Positions 25,325-34,311 of a DNA stretch of 64,000 nucleotides are shown here, piece by piece. Source of the DNA: an uncultured Oscillospiraceae bacterium. GTDB lineage: Bacteria > Bacillota > Clostridia > Oscillospirales > Acutalibacteraceae. The stretch's first letter is position 1, and every line of letters starts with the position of its first letter. A program made the translations under genes and the position numbers. Below the pieces are notes generated by a model. That model was not told the origin of the DNA and searched no databases. It saw only the letters and a list, made by a program, of their open reading frames with translations. The DNA lies in contig CASEMN010000004.1 of NCBI GenBank assembly GCA_949289045.1, forward strand, positions 156,546 to 220,545, in the 5' to 3' direction.

Positions 25325-25774
25325 ATGACTGAAATTTATTGTATGACCCAAATCCATAAATATTGGAATGAAACTATTTGTTTGGCTGAAAAATGCTCGT
25401 GGAAAGCGGGCCCTTATTTGGCTCAAAAGATGAAAAACAATGACTTTAATACATGGGAAAGAGTGTTTGTGGCTTGTGTAAATGGAAAAGTGGCAGGATT
25501 CTGCACATTGGCTGAAAAGGATGAGCTGCCAAAAGCATATCAGTTTACACCATTTATAGGATTTGTTTTTGTTGATGAACCATACCGTGGTAATAGACTA
25601 TCGGAGTTGATGATTCAAAGCGCAATTTTATATGCTCGTGAGCTAGGATATGAAAAAGTATATATCATGAGCGAAAAAATAGGGCTATATGAAAAATATG
25701 GTTTTGAAAAATTGGGTGATTATAAAACAATATTTGGCTCAATTGATCAGCTATTTGTTAAGTCAACAATATGA
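25325..25774 (+). CDS. GNAT family N-acetyltransferase
   Basis: 149 residues after GAGGGGGATAT. The GNAT fold is shown by the strand-turn FVACVNGKVAGFCTLAEKDE and the acetyl-CoA loop FVDEPYRGNRLSELMIQSAI, followed by GYEKVYIMSE and the typical ending LYEKYGFEKLGDY. It transfers an acetyl group from acetyl-CoA to an amine that cannot be named from sequence. The gene is visibly more AT-rich and uses different synonymous codons (ttg, tta, cgt) from its neighbours, which suggests recent acquisition. Confidence 0.82.
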   Translation: MTEIYCMTQIHKYWNETICLAEKCSWKAGPYLAQKMKNNDFNTWERVFVACVNGKVAGFCTLAEKDELPKAYQFTPFIGFVFVDEPYRGNRLSELMIQSAILYARELGYEKVYIMSEKIGLYEKYGFEKLGDYKTIFGSIDQLFVKSTI

Positions 25775-25851
25775 TAATTAGATATTTGGCTTAGAGGTTA
25801 GCGTATGAGATCACTTTCAAAACGACTGTGTCCACAGGTTTAGCGAGCATC

Positions 25852-25914
25852 GGATTGTGACACCACAATCCAAAGTAGAAGTCCGCACACTGAAAAGGGT
25901 GCGGACTTCTACTT
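25852..25914. terminator. Two stacked hairpins between convergent genes
   Basis: GGATTGTG-ACAC-CACAATCC (25852-25871) is followed at once by a 16-base perfect stem AAGTAGAAGTCCGCAC/GTGCGGACTTCTACTT (25873-25914). The latter can terminate either the acetyltransferase gene or lacZ. Confidence 0.65.
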
Positions 25915-25979
25915 ATCCATATATTCTCTATGTAACTTCCTTACGGAGGGTGCCCCAACGGACGGTCTTTTTGACTTTA

Positions 25980-28900
25980 TTATTTAACCGGAACCAAAAC
26001 TGTCTTGAATTTAAGCTCCATATCCTTTTTGATAATGAACTCATCGGCCGGATTAGGTCCGCAGCTGTTAGAACCGGCGCCTCTCATAAAGCCGTCAACG
26101 CTCAGGAACACTGTGTTTTCATCCTTTATGTCCTCACGATGTCCCGCATTCTGGAGAAGCTTACGGGTATACTCATGAACGCTGAAATTAAAGGGCTTAT
26201 CAGCGGCATAAACCGCAATTCCCACACCGTTTTCGTCAGTGAGCTTTACATAAGAGGTCATGCCGTGGTTTCCGTTATCCTGAGGCTTGATATAATCCTC
26301 ATTCATATCCTCAATTTTTGCGCTGTATACGCCCAAGGAAGACTGTGCACGGAAATCAGGCAGATTTTCTTTTTCGCCTAAGCCGTAATACTCGGCATTT
26401 CTCAAATCTGACGCAAGCTCTACTGTGAAACCAAAGCGTGGGGGCTCCTTATGCAGCTTCTTGCTGGAAAGCATCTCCTGGCTAATTTCTATTGCGCCGT
26501 CACCGGATATAGTATAATCCAGCTTAATAGAACAGAGTTCTTTTTTCTTAACAACTATACTTTGAACGGTTCTTACGATTATGTTGCTGCCGCTTCCCTT
26601 TAATTCAAAGAGCACGCAGGCAGTTTCATATTTGTCGAGACCGTTTTTATTCCATTGCGTAGCAATATTTCTGTCGTTATCTATAGGCGCTCTGTAAAGA
26701 GACGGCATAACACCCTTTACTCCTGCCGCAGGAACAGTATTCAGCAGCTCTTTACCGTTAACAATATAGCTCGTCATAAGACCGGTTTCCTTTGAAAAGC
26801 TTACTTCTCCGCCGTCAAAGGAAATTACAGCCTGCTTAAGTTTCTCTTTAACATCCGGTCTTATATCGGATTTGCTTGCACCATAGACAAATTTTCCGCT
26901 TTCAAGGATAATCTGCTCAGCAGCTATTTCAAAATCATTTTCATCGGTGTAGATGAAATTTATCTGCCAGTCGTTATTTTTATCGGTTTCACTGTGGGGT
27001 GACTTTATAACCTGAGAGGCACAGGGAGCAATATCAAGCTTCAGCTGACCGCTTTCGGTTTTAATTCCGTTTTTGAGAAGCTCCCAGCCTATATTGATGT
27101 AACCTGAGGAACGGAAACGGTTTGTGTTTGTAAATCGATATCCTTCGGCAGTCTTCTCAGCCTTTACAGGTCTGTAAAGAGCTTTCATTTCATAAGCTCC
27201 CGTATGAGGTGTGCGATCGGGATAGAAAAGTCCGTCAACGCAGAAGTTGCCGTCATGGATGAATTCGCCGTGATCTCCGCCGTAGGTATAGCGGTATTTT
27301 GCACCCTCTTCGGTATGGATAGCCGCATGGTCAGCCCATTCCCAGATACATCCGCCCATCATTTTATCGTCGGAATAGAACATATCCATATAGTCGGAAA
27401 GACCGCCGGGGCCAACACCCATGGCATGGGCATATTCGCACAGGAAGAAGGGCTTGCCGTTATGTACGTCTTTCTTTCCACGCTCTCTGATTTTTTTCAT
27501 GGCATCGACACTGGTATACATTTCAGAATGGACATCATAAGCGTGTCTTTTGGTTCTGCATACTCCTTCATAATGCACGGGAATTTCAGGACAAACCTCT
27601 TTGAGCATATGATAGCACGCATCCTGATTTTTCCAGCCGCCGGACTCATTACCAAGAGACCACATTGTAACACAGGGATGGTTCCTGTCACGCATATACA
27701 TGAATTTTACACGATCAAGATAATGACCGGTCCACATCTTGCTATTACTTATAAGATTCGGTCTGTATATCTTTGCATAGCATCCATGAGTTTCAATATC
27801 AGCTTCATCAATAACATAAAGTCCGTATATATCACAGAGTGTAAGGAACATAGGGTCAGGAGGATAATGTGAGGTGCGAACCGCATTTACATTAAACTCC
27901 TTCATAAGCTTAACATCACGAAGCAATTCTTCGGGGGTCATGACATATCCCCCGTGAGGAGTTGTATCGTGGTGGTTTACACCTTTCATCTTGATTTTGG
28001 CGTCGTTGAATAAAAAGACTTCCCCGTCAATCTTTATGGTGCGGAAACCTACAATACTGCGGACAACCTCTTTTTCCTCGCCGTCTTTCGTAAGAGTAAG
28101 GTAAAGAGTGTAAACATTGGGGATTTCGGCGCTCCATTTATTTACCTGAAGATTTTCAAAGGTATATCTTACTTTTTCGGCGGCATTATATACTCCCTTT
28201 GCCACTTCTTTTCCGTCGCTGTCAAGAAGCACCGCTTCAATTCCATAGCCGGAAGTGCTGCCCTTAATATCTACCTCTCCCATAAGATTGAAGCCGTTCT
28301 CCGTCTCCTGGGTCTTTACCTGATAGTCGTAAATATATGTCTTATCAAGAACCTGAATATAGACATCACGGAAAATTCCGTTTTCACGGAACATATCCTG
28401 ACACTCAAGGTAAGTGCCGTTTGACCATTTATGGACAACTGCTACAAGCTCATTCTCGCCTCTTTTGAGCATGGGCTTTATATCAAATTCGGCAGTATTA
28501 TGAGCGCCCTCGCTATAGCCTGCGAATTCGCCGTTTACATAAACGTCAAGAGATGATATTGCTCCTAAAAAGGTAAGGATATACTCTTTGTTCTGTCTGT
28601 CATCAATATCAAAGGTTTTATAATAAACACCTACGGGCACATCCTCAGGGAACTTAGGCGGTCTGCATTTGAAAGGATAACGTGAATTAAGATAAAAAGG
28701 CGGCTCATAGCCCGTTCTCTGCCAAGTTGAGGGAACATCGATTTCGTCCATATCATCTATACCGGTTACAAAAACCTCCGGCATATCAGAAACCTTTTCA
28801 AAATATTTAAACTGCCACTTTCCGGAAAGGAATATAATTTTATCGCTGTTTTCACGTTCGTGAAGATACTCCGTTTTTTCAAGAGCAGCCCGGCTTCCGA

Positions 28901-28988
28901 AAGGTATAAAATATGCCCTCGGCTCCATTTTTCCGATGTTATAGGCCGTTACATCTTTGTAACGGGTGTGATCAATTGTGTACTTCAT
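25980..28988 (-). CDS. lacZ: Beta-galactosidase, GH2 (LacZ-like)
   Basis: 1002 residues, the usual size of long GH2 beta-galactosidases. Domains in order: sugar-binding jelly-roll (IDVPSTWQRTGYEPPFYLNS), immunoglobulin-like domains, TIM barrel with acid/base E448 in TMWSLGNESGGW and nucleophile E518 in FFLCEYAHAMGVGPG, then the small-chain beta-sandwich domains (YYGLGEKENLPDF). No signal peptide, so lactose or galactosides are cleaved in the cytoplasm after uptake. ATG 28988 follows GGAGGAGTAGGGTT. Single-gene unit with its own promoter; no permease adjoins it. Confidence 0.95.
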   Translation of the reverse strand: MKYTIDHTRYKDVTAYNIGKMEPRAYFIPFGSRAALEKTEYLHERENSDKIIFLSGKWQFKYFEKVSDMPEVFVTGIDDMDEIDVPSTWQRTGYEPPFYLNSRYPFKCRPPKFPEDVPVGVYYKTFDIDDRQNKEYILTFLGAISSLDVYVNGEFAGYSEGAHNTAEFDIKPMLKRGENELVAVVHKWSNGTYLECQDMFRENGIFRDVYIQVLDKTYIYDYQVKTQETENGFNLMGEVDIKGSTSGYGIEAVLLDSDGKEVAKGVYNAAEKVRYTFENLQVNKWSAEIPNVYTLYLTLTKDGEEKEVVRSIVGFRTIKIDGEVFLFNDAKIKMKGVNHHDTTPHGGYVMTPEELLRDVKLMKEFNVNAVRTSHYPPDPMFLTLCDIYGLYVIDEADIETHGCYAKIYRPNLISNSKMWTGHYLDRVKFMYMRDRNHPCVTMWSLGNESGGWKNQDACYHMLKEVCPEIPVHYEGVCRTKRHAYDVHSEMYTSVDAMKKIRERGKKDVHNGKPFFLCEYAHAMGVGPGGLSDYMDMFYSDDKMMGGCIWEWADHAAIHTEEGAKYRYTYGGDHGEFIHDGNFCVDGLFYPDRTPHTGAYEMKALYRPVKAEKTAEGYRFTNTNRFRSSGYINIGWELLKNGIKTESGQLKLDIAPCASQVIKSPHSETDKNNDWQINFIYTDENDFEIAAEQIILESGKFVYGASKSDIRPDVKEKLKQAVISFDGGEVSFSKETGLMTSYIVNGKELLNTVPAAGVKGVMPSLYRAPIDNDRNIATQWNKNGLDKYETACVLFELKGSGSNIIVRTVQSIVVKKKELCSIKLDYTISGDGAIEISQEMLSSKKLHKEPPRFGFTVELASDLRNAEYYGLGEKENLPDFRAQSSLGVYSAKIEDMNEDYIKPQDNGNHGMTSYVKLTDENGVGIAVYAADKPFNFSVHEYTRKLLQNAGHREDIKDENTVFLSVDGFMRGAGSNSCGPNPADEFIIKKDMELKFKTVLVPVK

Positions 28989-29020
28989 AACCCTACTCCT
29001 CCATCATATCCTTATGTAAA

Positions 29021-29049
29021 ATTTTAACATAATCAGAAAGCCGCTTCAA
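29021..29049 (-). promoter_or_regulatory. Promoter of lacZ
   Basis: Minus strand TTGAAG (29044-29049) and TAAAAT (29021-29026), spacer 17. Confidence 0.65.
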
Positions 29050-29079
29050 TTAAATAAAAAAAACGCATATAAAAAATTT

Positions 29080-29116
29080 AGAAAGCCTTTTGTGCATTAA
29101 TCACAAAAGGCTTTCT
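29080..29116 (-). terminator. Terminator of the ydjGHI-like operon
   Basis: Fifteen-base perfect stem AGAAAGCCTTTTGTG/CACAAAAGGCTTTCT with a 7-base loop. AAATTTTTTATATG follows on the minus strand. Confidence 0.88.
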
Positions 29117-29166
29117 GGTAAATTAAAAAGCAAAACTCTTTTTTCCTACCGGAAATAATATTAACT

Positions 29167-30090
29167 TTAAAAGCCTCTTGTTGAACCTCTGTGGCTCGCT
29201 CCGCTTGAAGAGACATGGCTGCTGCCAATGGAAACATTTATTCTGCTTCCTCCGCCGCCGGATGATCTGTTATTATTGTTCCGGTCATTATCATCGCTGA
29301 TTCTCTGCTGTGTAACATGTCTGTCAACAAGGGTATCAGTCATCAGCGTCATATGCACAGATGACTTTGCACGGAACGGATACTGATATCCTCCCAGCTT
29401 CATTTTATACTTGGACGCAACCAGCAAGCAGACTATACCTCCGGCAATAAGACCTACAACAATGGCTGCAATGATTACCGATGTCGTATCCGGTGGTTGA
29501 CTCTCCTTTTCCGGTTCCGGGGAAACTACAGCTTCCTGATCATTCGGATACACTTCAGTATATTGTCCATATCCGTAATATTCATTATTTCCGTCATCCG
29601 GATTTATGCTGGCATTATAAAGCCCCTGCACATCCATAAGAAAATACTCGACAGCCTTTTCATACTGTCCCTTTGAAGCGTAAGGACTCATAAAATCTAA
29701 AGCATTTTCAACGTTTGTATCACTGAAAAAATTCGTTCCTGATCCTCTTAGGGAAATATGTATTTTGCGGTCTCCCATGTTTATGAGAAGCAGTATGCCA
29801 TTTCTCTCTTCTCCTAAACCATATCCGTTATAATCGAAATAATCGTCACTGTAGGCTTCTGAAGTTTTTCCCTGAGTATCATTTGTTGTAACTATAACTA
29901 TATCCACACCGGTAAGGGAAATAGTTTCCTCTACTTTTGCTTCAATAGAAGCTTTCTGACTCTCGGTGAAAAGTCCAGCAGAATCAACCACACTCGGATT
30001 CTTCGCATAAGCAGTAATGCTTAAAGTCAAAAACAATGTAATGACTGTCAAAACTGCAAAAAGCTTTTTGGAGGTTTTAAATCTATTCAT
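29167..30090 (-). CDS. TPM-domain membrane protein, YdjH/YgcG-like
   Basis: 307 residues. N-terminal signal or anchor helix (LFAVLTVITLFLTLSITAYA), then the TPM domain (VVDSAGLFTESQKASIEAKV, VDIVIVTTND, GLGEERNGILLLINMGDRKI), an acidic/Pro linker, a second helix near residues 203-225 (VIIAAIVVGLIAGGIVCLLV) and a Gly/Ser-rich tail (SSGGGGSRINVSIGSS) as in YgcG proteins. In Bacillus the TPM protein YdjH helps place the SPFH protein YdjI at the membrane. It is the last gene of a four-gene operon, one base after the zinc-ribbon gene. Confidence 0.85.
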   Translation of the reverse strand: MNRFKTSKKLFAVLTVITLFLTLSITAYAKNPSVVDSAGLFTESQKASIEAKVEETISLTGVDIVIVTTNDTQGKTSEAYSDDYFDYNGYGLGEERNGILLLINMGDRKIHISLRGSGTNFFSDTNVENALDFMSPYASKGQYEKAVEYFLMDVQGLYNASINPDDGNNEYYGYGQYTEVYPNDQEAVVSPEPEKESQPPDTTSVIIAAIVVGLIAGGIVCLLVASKYKMKLGGYQYPFRAKSSVHMTLMTDTLVDRHVTQQRISDDNDRNNNNRSSGGGGSRINVSIGSSHVSSSGASHRGSTRGF

Positions 30091-30091
30091 A

Positions 30092-31213
30092 TCAAATTAC
30101 CCCTCCAAAATTCAAGATAAACAAAGCTACCGGAACGAACACCGCAGCAAATAATATTGCAAGCTTCGAACGACTCAGCGGCAGTTTTCCGCAGGTCGTT
30201 CCTGTCTGTCCGTTCATGGCATAGAAATAATCCTTTCCGCCGTTTTTAAATGTCATCAGCCACACCGGAACAAGAGCATATCGCCAATCTATATTCATGC
30301 TTGCGCTTTTTTCAGTTACAAACACACTGTCATAACCGGAAATTTTATCTCGCAGAATCTGTGCGGAATAATCTACTACTTCTTCTTTTACCTGTCCCTC
30401 TATTTCTTCTGACTCGATATCTCTTTTTTCTGCCTCAAAGCCTGAGAGGTACGCCATATTGAAATCCTTAACATCAGAATAGTCAAAGGGCTGAACATTT
30501 TCTGCCAAAACTTTATTTGCCTTGCTTAAAGCGTTTTTGCTTATATCTTTAAATTTAATATCTCCGCCTCTTGCAACAGAGTATGTACTGGTCTCTGTAT
30601 ATCTTGTGTTGCCGCTGCGCCAGGAACGCACCTTTTTGGCACTTGCGTTTATTTGAGCCTTTGCGTCACAATCAGCCACCCAGTAAGGGAAATATACTCC
30701 TGAAATCTTCGCAAGCTGTTTTTTTGAAAAGAAATTCTTAGGCACAAACCACTTCTTTTTAAGCCACTGAAAAAAGCGTTCTTCAGCCTCATCCTGATCT
30801 ATGGCAAAGGGAATTATGCAATCAGGTTTAAATTCGCCCTCAAGTCTGCCGGAAATCAACACGGGATTATGGCAGAAACAGCAATGGGACGCTGCGGTTG
30901 TGGAACTGACTATAACTTCCGCACCGCAGCTGGGGCAGGTATAAACATATCCCTGAAAATCGTCGCTATCATTTTGAGTCTCGCTTTCAGTCTCCTGTGC
31001 GCTCTCGGTGCTCTCGGTGCTCTCGGTGCTTTCGGTATCTTCGGCACTTTCTGTGCTTTCTGCTTTTTGTTCTTCACTCTTTGCCTGACCGGCTTTTACA
31101 AGCTCCTCTTCCGTAAAATACGAAAGGCAGTATTCGCAGTGAAATTTTTGGCTTTCCGCATCAAATATCAGCCCGCCGTCACAGTTGGGACATTTATAAG
31201 TAACAACTGCCAT
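30092..31213 (-). CDS. Zinc-ribbon membrane protein, YdjG-like
   Basis: 373 residues. First zinc ribbon CPNCDGGLIFDAESQKFHCE with CEYC, then a low-complexity Thr-Glu-Ser repeat (TESTESTESTES), second zinc ribbon CPSCGAEVIVSSTTAASHCC with FC, a soluble domain, and one C-terminal membrane helix (LAILFAAVFVPVALFILNFG). This is the YdjG layout known from the Bacillus ydjFGHI stress operon, where it recruits the SPFH protein. The repeat is encoded by near-identical 9-base units. Located in the same operon as the TPM and SPFH genes. Confidence 0.82.
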   Translation of the reverse strand: MAVVTYKCPNCDGGLIFDAESQKFHCEYCLSYFTEEELVKAGQAKSEEQKAESTESAEDTESTESTESTESAQETESETQNDSDDFQGYVYTCPSCGAEVIVSSTTAASHCCFCHNPVLISGRLEGEFKPDCIIPFAIDQDEAEERFFQWLKKKWFVPKNFFSKKQLAKISGVYFPYWVADCDAKAQINASAKKVRSWRSGNTRYTETSTYSVARGGDIKFKDISKNALSKANKVLAENVQPFDYSDVKDFNMAYLSGFEAEKRDIESEEIEGQVKEEVVDYSAQILRDKISGYDSVFVTEKSASMNIDWRYALVPVWLMTFKNGGKDYFYAMNGQTGTTCGKLPLSRSKLAILFAAVFVPVALFILNFGGVI

Positions 31214-31243
31214 TATGTATCACACCCTCCTAATACCTCTTTC

Positions 31244-32518
31244 TTACTGCATGGGTTTGCCGCATTCAGGGCAGAATTTAGGAGTTGGATCTTCCGGGTC
31301 GGGTTCATAGCCGCAGGAAGCACACTTTACTTTTGCAGGCTTTGGTTTACCGCAGTTAGAACAGAATTTTCCTGTATTGTCGTTTCCGCAGGAGCACTTC
31401 CAGGTATCGACAACCGGCTTGGGTTTTCCGCAATTTGAACAGAATTTTCCCGTATTATCGTTTCCACAGGAACATTTCCAGGCATTGGCGGCCGGCTGAG
31501 CCGGACGTGCATACTCCCTTGCCATCTGAGCCTGATTTGACTGAGAAGCAGCTCCCATAAATCCTGTAGTAGACTGCATTCCCATACCTACACCCATAAA
31601 ACCTGCCATGCTTCCGTTGGCGTTGGAACCGGCAGCCTCAATACCTCTGGCAACGGAGCCCTGTACATATCCCTCTCTGACGGTAGGATCGCCGAGCATA
31701 GCGCCCTGGTTACGCATGTTGATAAGCTTTGTGGACTCTTCATCATATGAAATACTGGAGATACCTACGGACTGGATTTCTATACCACGCATTTCGCCCC
31801 AGTCGGCGTCGAGAATATCTGCCATGTATTTACTGAGCTCTCTGCCCTTTGAAGCTACAAAGGAAATACGCACTCCGTCAGCAGACATCTGGTTTATTGC
31901 AGACTGGAAGGCTTCAAGGAACTCTGCAAGGTACTGCTCGTTTATATCTTCAATTTCTACTCTGTCATCATTTTTCGGTATAGCCTCAGAATAGAAAGTG
32001 AGAGGATTTTTAATCTTAATAGAATATGTACCGTGAGCTCTTAAAAACAGCTCCGCATTGTAAAATGAATCATAATAGTTTACGGGATTTCTTGTACCGA
32101 ATTTTATACCCTTAATTTCCTGAAGATTAATGTAGAAAACCTTCTGGGTTCCGGGTGTCACTCCGCCGAATTTTACACGGTTAAAGGCCTCTTTCAATGT
32201 ATCGCCGAATTCTCCGTTGAACATTGACGGTAAAGTGGAGTTATCAACAGTGTAATATCCCTCTTCTGCGGTATAGTCCACAACCTTACCGCCGTCAACA
32301 AGCATCATAAACTGGTTGGGATATACATGGACAACGGAACCGTTTGAAACAGTATCCTGTGTTCCCCTACGGTTTGCGTTTCTCGAATCGTTTCTTCTTA
32401 CTGTGACACCGCGTGTAAATACGGTTTTGTCATCCATTTCATCGGGCTCAATAACTTCAAGCCACTGATCAGCAAGTCCTCCACCTACAGAGCTTGCTAT
32501 TGCTTTAATAATTCCCAT
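31244..32518 (-). CDS. SPFH-domain protein, YdjI-like, with zinc-ribbon tail
   Basis: 424 residues. The SPFH/flotillin-like core (residues about 30-270: GSVVHVYPNQFMMLVDGGKV, RAHGTYSIKIKNP, IEIQSVGISSISYDEES) is followed by a Gly/Ala/Met-rich linker and three short zinc ribbons. The first two ribbons contain the identical segment CSCGNDNTGKFCSNCGKPKP; the third is divergent (CASCGYEPDPEDPTPKFCPE). SPFH proteins form membrane-associated scaffolds. YdjI in Bacillus mediates PspA recruitment under envelope stress. ATG 32518 follows AAAGGGAGGCAATTACA. Third from last in transcription order after the Tim44-like gene. Confidence 0.87.
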   Translation of the reverse strand: MGIIKAIASSVGGGLADQWLEVIEPDEMDDKTVFTRGVTVRRNDSRNANRRGTQDTVSNGSVVHVYPNQFMMLVDGGKVVDYTAEEGYYTVDNSTLPSMFNGEFGDTLKEAFNRVKFGGVTPGTQKVFYINLQEIKGIKFGTRNPVNYYDSFYNAELFLRAHGTYSIKIKNPLTFYSEAIPKNDDRVEIEDINEQYLAEFLEAFQSAINQMSADGVRISFVASKGRELSKYMADILDADWGEMRGIEIQSVGISSISYDEESTKLINMRNQGAMLGDPTVREGYVQGSVARGIEAAGSNANGSMAGFMGVGMGMQSTTGFMGAASQSNQAQMAREYARPAQPAANAWKCSCGNDNTGKFCSNCGKPKPVVDTWKCSCGNDNTGKFCSNCGKPKPAKVKCASCGYEPDPEDPTPKFCPECGKPMQ

Positions 32519-32548
32519 TGTAATTGCCTCCCTTTATTTAAAGCAGCC

Positions 32549-33304
32549 TTAAACCTCTTTAAAGCTATTAATTAACCATGTTTTTATATTTATAGTTTCA
32601 ACGGCCAAGCCGCAGTACTGACACTTTTTCTCTCCAACCGTCGTTATTGGGGCTCCGCAGTTGGGGCACACCGTGCCTACCGCATTCCCTCCATTATTTT
32701 CTATAAGCTCAGGATTCTGTATGTACACAACTTCCGTATTATATTTGGTTTGAGTGCAAAAACTGTCTTCACCCCAAACTGTTTTTCCGTCTTTGGTTTT
32801 ATAGTGTATATGACCGACGGCAGACTGAAAAACTATTTTGCACATTCCTCCGCCCTTACGGTAGTCGCTTATCTGGGTGTCGTGAATTTCCGCCTCTGAG
32901 AAATGCTCCTCAACTCCCGAAGCTTTATTATCTTCAATTTGCAGGCTTATCTGATCTGTAAAATCCTTTGAAGCACCTTCTATCTCTCTAACCTTCCCGT
33001 CGTTTATGGCCGCAAAAGCACTTAAAAGGGCATTTTCCACTCTGCTTTTTAGCTGAGAATAGTTGAGTTCGGGAAAATCCTCATTTATCTGGGGAAGAAA
33101 AAGTTTTGTCATTGAAGAAACCGATTTCGGAGTTTCCGCAAGTAGCTCTTTTTGCAGCTCCAAACCTTCGCCAATAGAATCGGTACCGAACACCGTATTT
33201 GAAAAATTTCGGATTTTTCGTTTTATTTTGACGATTGCCGTTACCACACCTATAACTATAAGTACAGCAACTACAATCAATACCCACGACCAAATATTAT
33301 CCAC
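32549..33304 (-). CDS. Membrane-anchored Tim44-like protein with zinc ribbon
   Basis: 251 residues from GTG 33304. One N-terminal membrane helix (WSWVLIVVAVLIVIGVVTAI), a basic segment, then a soluble domain (residues 75-210: FPELNYSQLKSRVENALLSA up to YRKGGGMCKIVFQS) that looks like the Tim44/NTF2-like fold. It ends in a C-terminal zinc ribbon CPNCGAPITTVGEKKCQYCG. First gene of the operon leading to the SPFH, YdjG-like and TPM genes, so probably part of the same membrane-scaffold system. The Tim44-like label is from overall appearance and is less sure than the operon link. Confidence 0.65.
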   Translation of the reverse strand: MDNIWSWVLIVVAVLIVIGVVTAIVKIKRKIRNFSNTVFGTDSIGEGLELQKELLAETPKSVSSMTKLFLPQINEDFPELNYSQLKSRVENALLSAFAAINDGKVREIEGASKDFTDQISLQIEDNKASGVEEHFSEAEIHDTQISDYRKGGGMCKIVFQSAVGHIHYKTKDGKTVWGEDSFCTQTKYNTEVVYIQNPELIENNGGNAVGTVCPNCGAPITTVGEKKCQYCGLAVETINIKTWLINSFKEV

Positions 33305-33523
33305 TTAGTTATCACCAATCCCCTTTTTTCTGTGAATATTATATAACATGAAACAACTCAACGCTATACATTTATTACATTTTGTCACTAGCGTTAATAG
33401 ACAGCATATTTTTTTGTGAAAGCTTACTGGTATTTACTTAATAAGTGGGCATAATAACCAAAATGGTCTTGACAGTTATTGTCAGATTTCTAACGAACCG
33501 AGTTTAAATCTTGTCATTGACTG

Positions 33524-33552
33524 TTGCTTTAAATCGGTTTTTTGATTATAAT
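33524..33552 (+). promoter_or_regulatory. Promoter of the NifU-like/GGGtGRT operon with flanking repeats
   Basis: TTGCTT (33524-33529) and TATAAT (33547-33552), spacer 17. Nearby lie the palindrome TGACAGTTATTGTCA (33470-33484) and a near-inverted pair AACCGAGTTTAAA/TTTAAATCGGTT around the -35, which may be regulator sites. Confidence 0.6.
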
Positions 33553-33595
33553 ATTTTAGGTATAACCTTGTAAAAAACCGAAAGGAGATACAGAT

Positions 33596-34288
33596 ATGAA
33601 TTATTCACATGAAGTTGAAAAAATGTGTATGGTTGCAAAGGGACCCCATCACGGACCCGCTCCTATCCCTGAAGAGGGCAAATGGGTAAAGGCTTACGAT
33701 ATCAAGGATATTTCCGGTCTTTCTCACGGCGTGGGCTGGTGTGCACCTCAGCAGGGTGCCTGCAAGCTTACACTCAACGTTAAAAACGGTATTGTTGAAG
33801 AGGCTCTCGTAGAAACCCTCGGCTGCTCAGGTATGACTCACTCCGCAGCTATGGCTTCCGAAATCCTCCCCGGCAAAACACTCCTTGAGTGCCTTAACAC
33901 TGACCTCGTTTGCGACGCTATCAACGTTGCTATGCGTGAGATCTTCCTCCAGTTCGTTTACGGACGTACTCAGTCCGCTTTCTCTGAGGACGGTCTTCCC
34001 ATCGGCGCAGGTCTTGAAGACCTCGGTAAGGGACTTCGCTCACAGGTTGGTACAATGTTCAGCACAAAGGCTAAGGGCGTTCGTTACATGGAGATGGCTG
34101 AGGGCTATGTTACACGTATGGCTCTGGACAATGACGATCAGGTTATCGGCTATGAGTTCGTAAAGCTCGGCAAGATGCTTGAGGATATCCGTCACGGCAA
34201 AACTCCCAACGAAGCATATGAAAACAACAAGGGAACCTACGGTCGTTTCGATGGCGCTGCCAAGTACATCGATCCCCGTGAGGAATAA
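33596..34288 (+). CDS. NifU/IscU-like iron-sulfur scaffold protein
   Basis: 230 residues, longer than IscU (about 130). Cysteine-bearing scaffold-like segments are VGWCAPQQGACKLTLNVKNG and VETLGCSGMTHSAAMASE, followed by LLECLNTDLVCDAIN. The C-terminal 80 residues are an extension not found in IscU. The family is usually annotated as an Fe-S assembly scaffold and stands next to a GGGtGRT protein in many Clostridia. Codon use is strongly biased to abundant-protein codons, so it is probably highly expressed. ATG 33596 follows AAAGGAGATACAGAT. No cysteine desulfurase adjoins. Confidence 0.8.
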   Translation: MNYSHEVEKMCMVAKGPHHGPAPIPEEGKWVKAYDIKDISGLSHGVGWCAPQQGACKLTLNVKNGIVEEALVETLGCSGMTHSAAMASEILPGKTLLECLNTDLVCDAINVAMREIFLQFVYGRTQSAFSEDGLPIGAGLEDLGKGLRSQVGTMFSTKAKGVRYMEMAEGYVTRMALDNDDQVIGYEFVKLGKMLEDIRHGKTPNEAYENNKGTYGRFDGAAKYIDPREE

Positions 34289-34311
34289 GACTATATAAGG
34301 AGGACATGAAA

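Noticed and set aside
25857..26381. 174-codon plus-strand ORF
   Set aside because: Starts inside a terminator hairpin and runs antisense through the end of lacZ.
29041..29116. CRISPR or short tandem repeats considered at several hairpins
   Set aside because: All are single inverted repeats with T-tracts, i.e. terminators; no regularly spaced direct repeats with spacers occur in the window.
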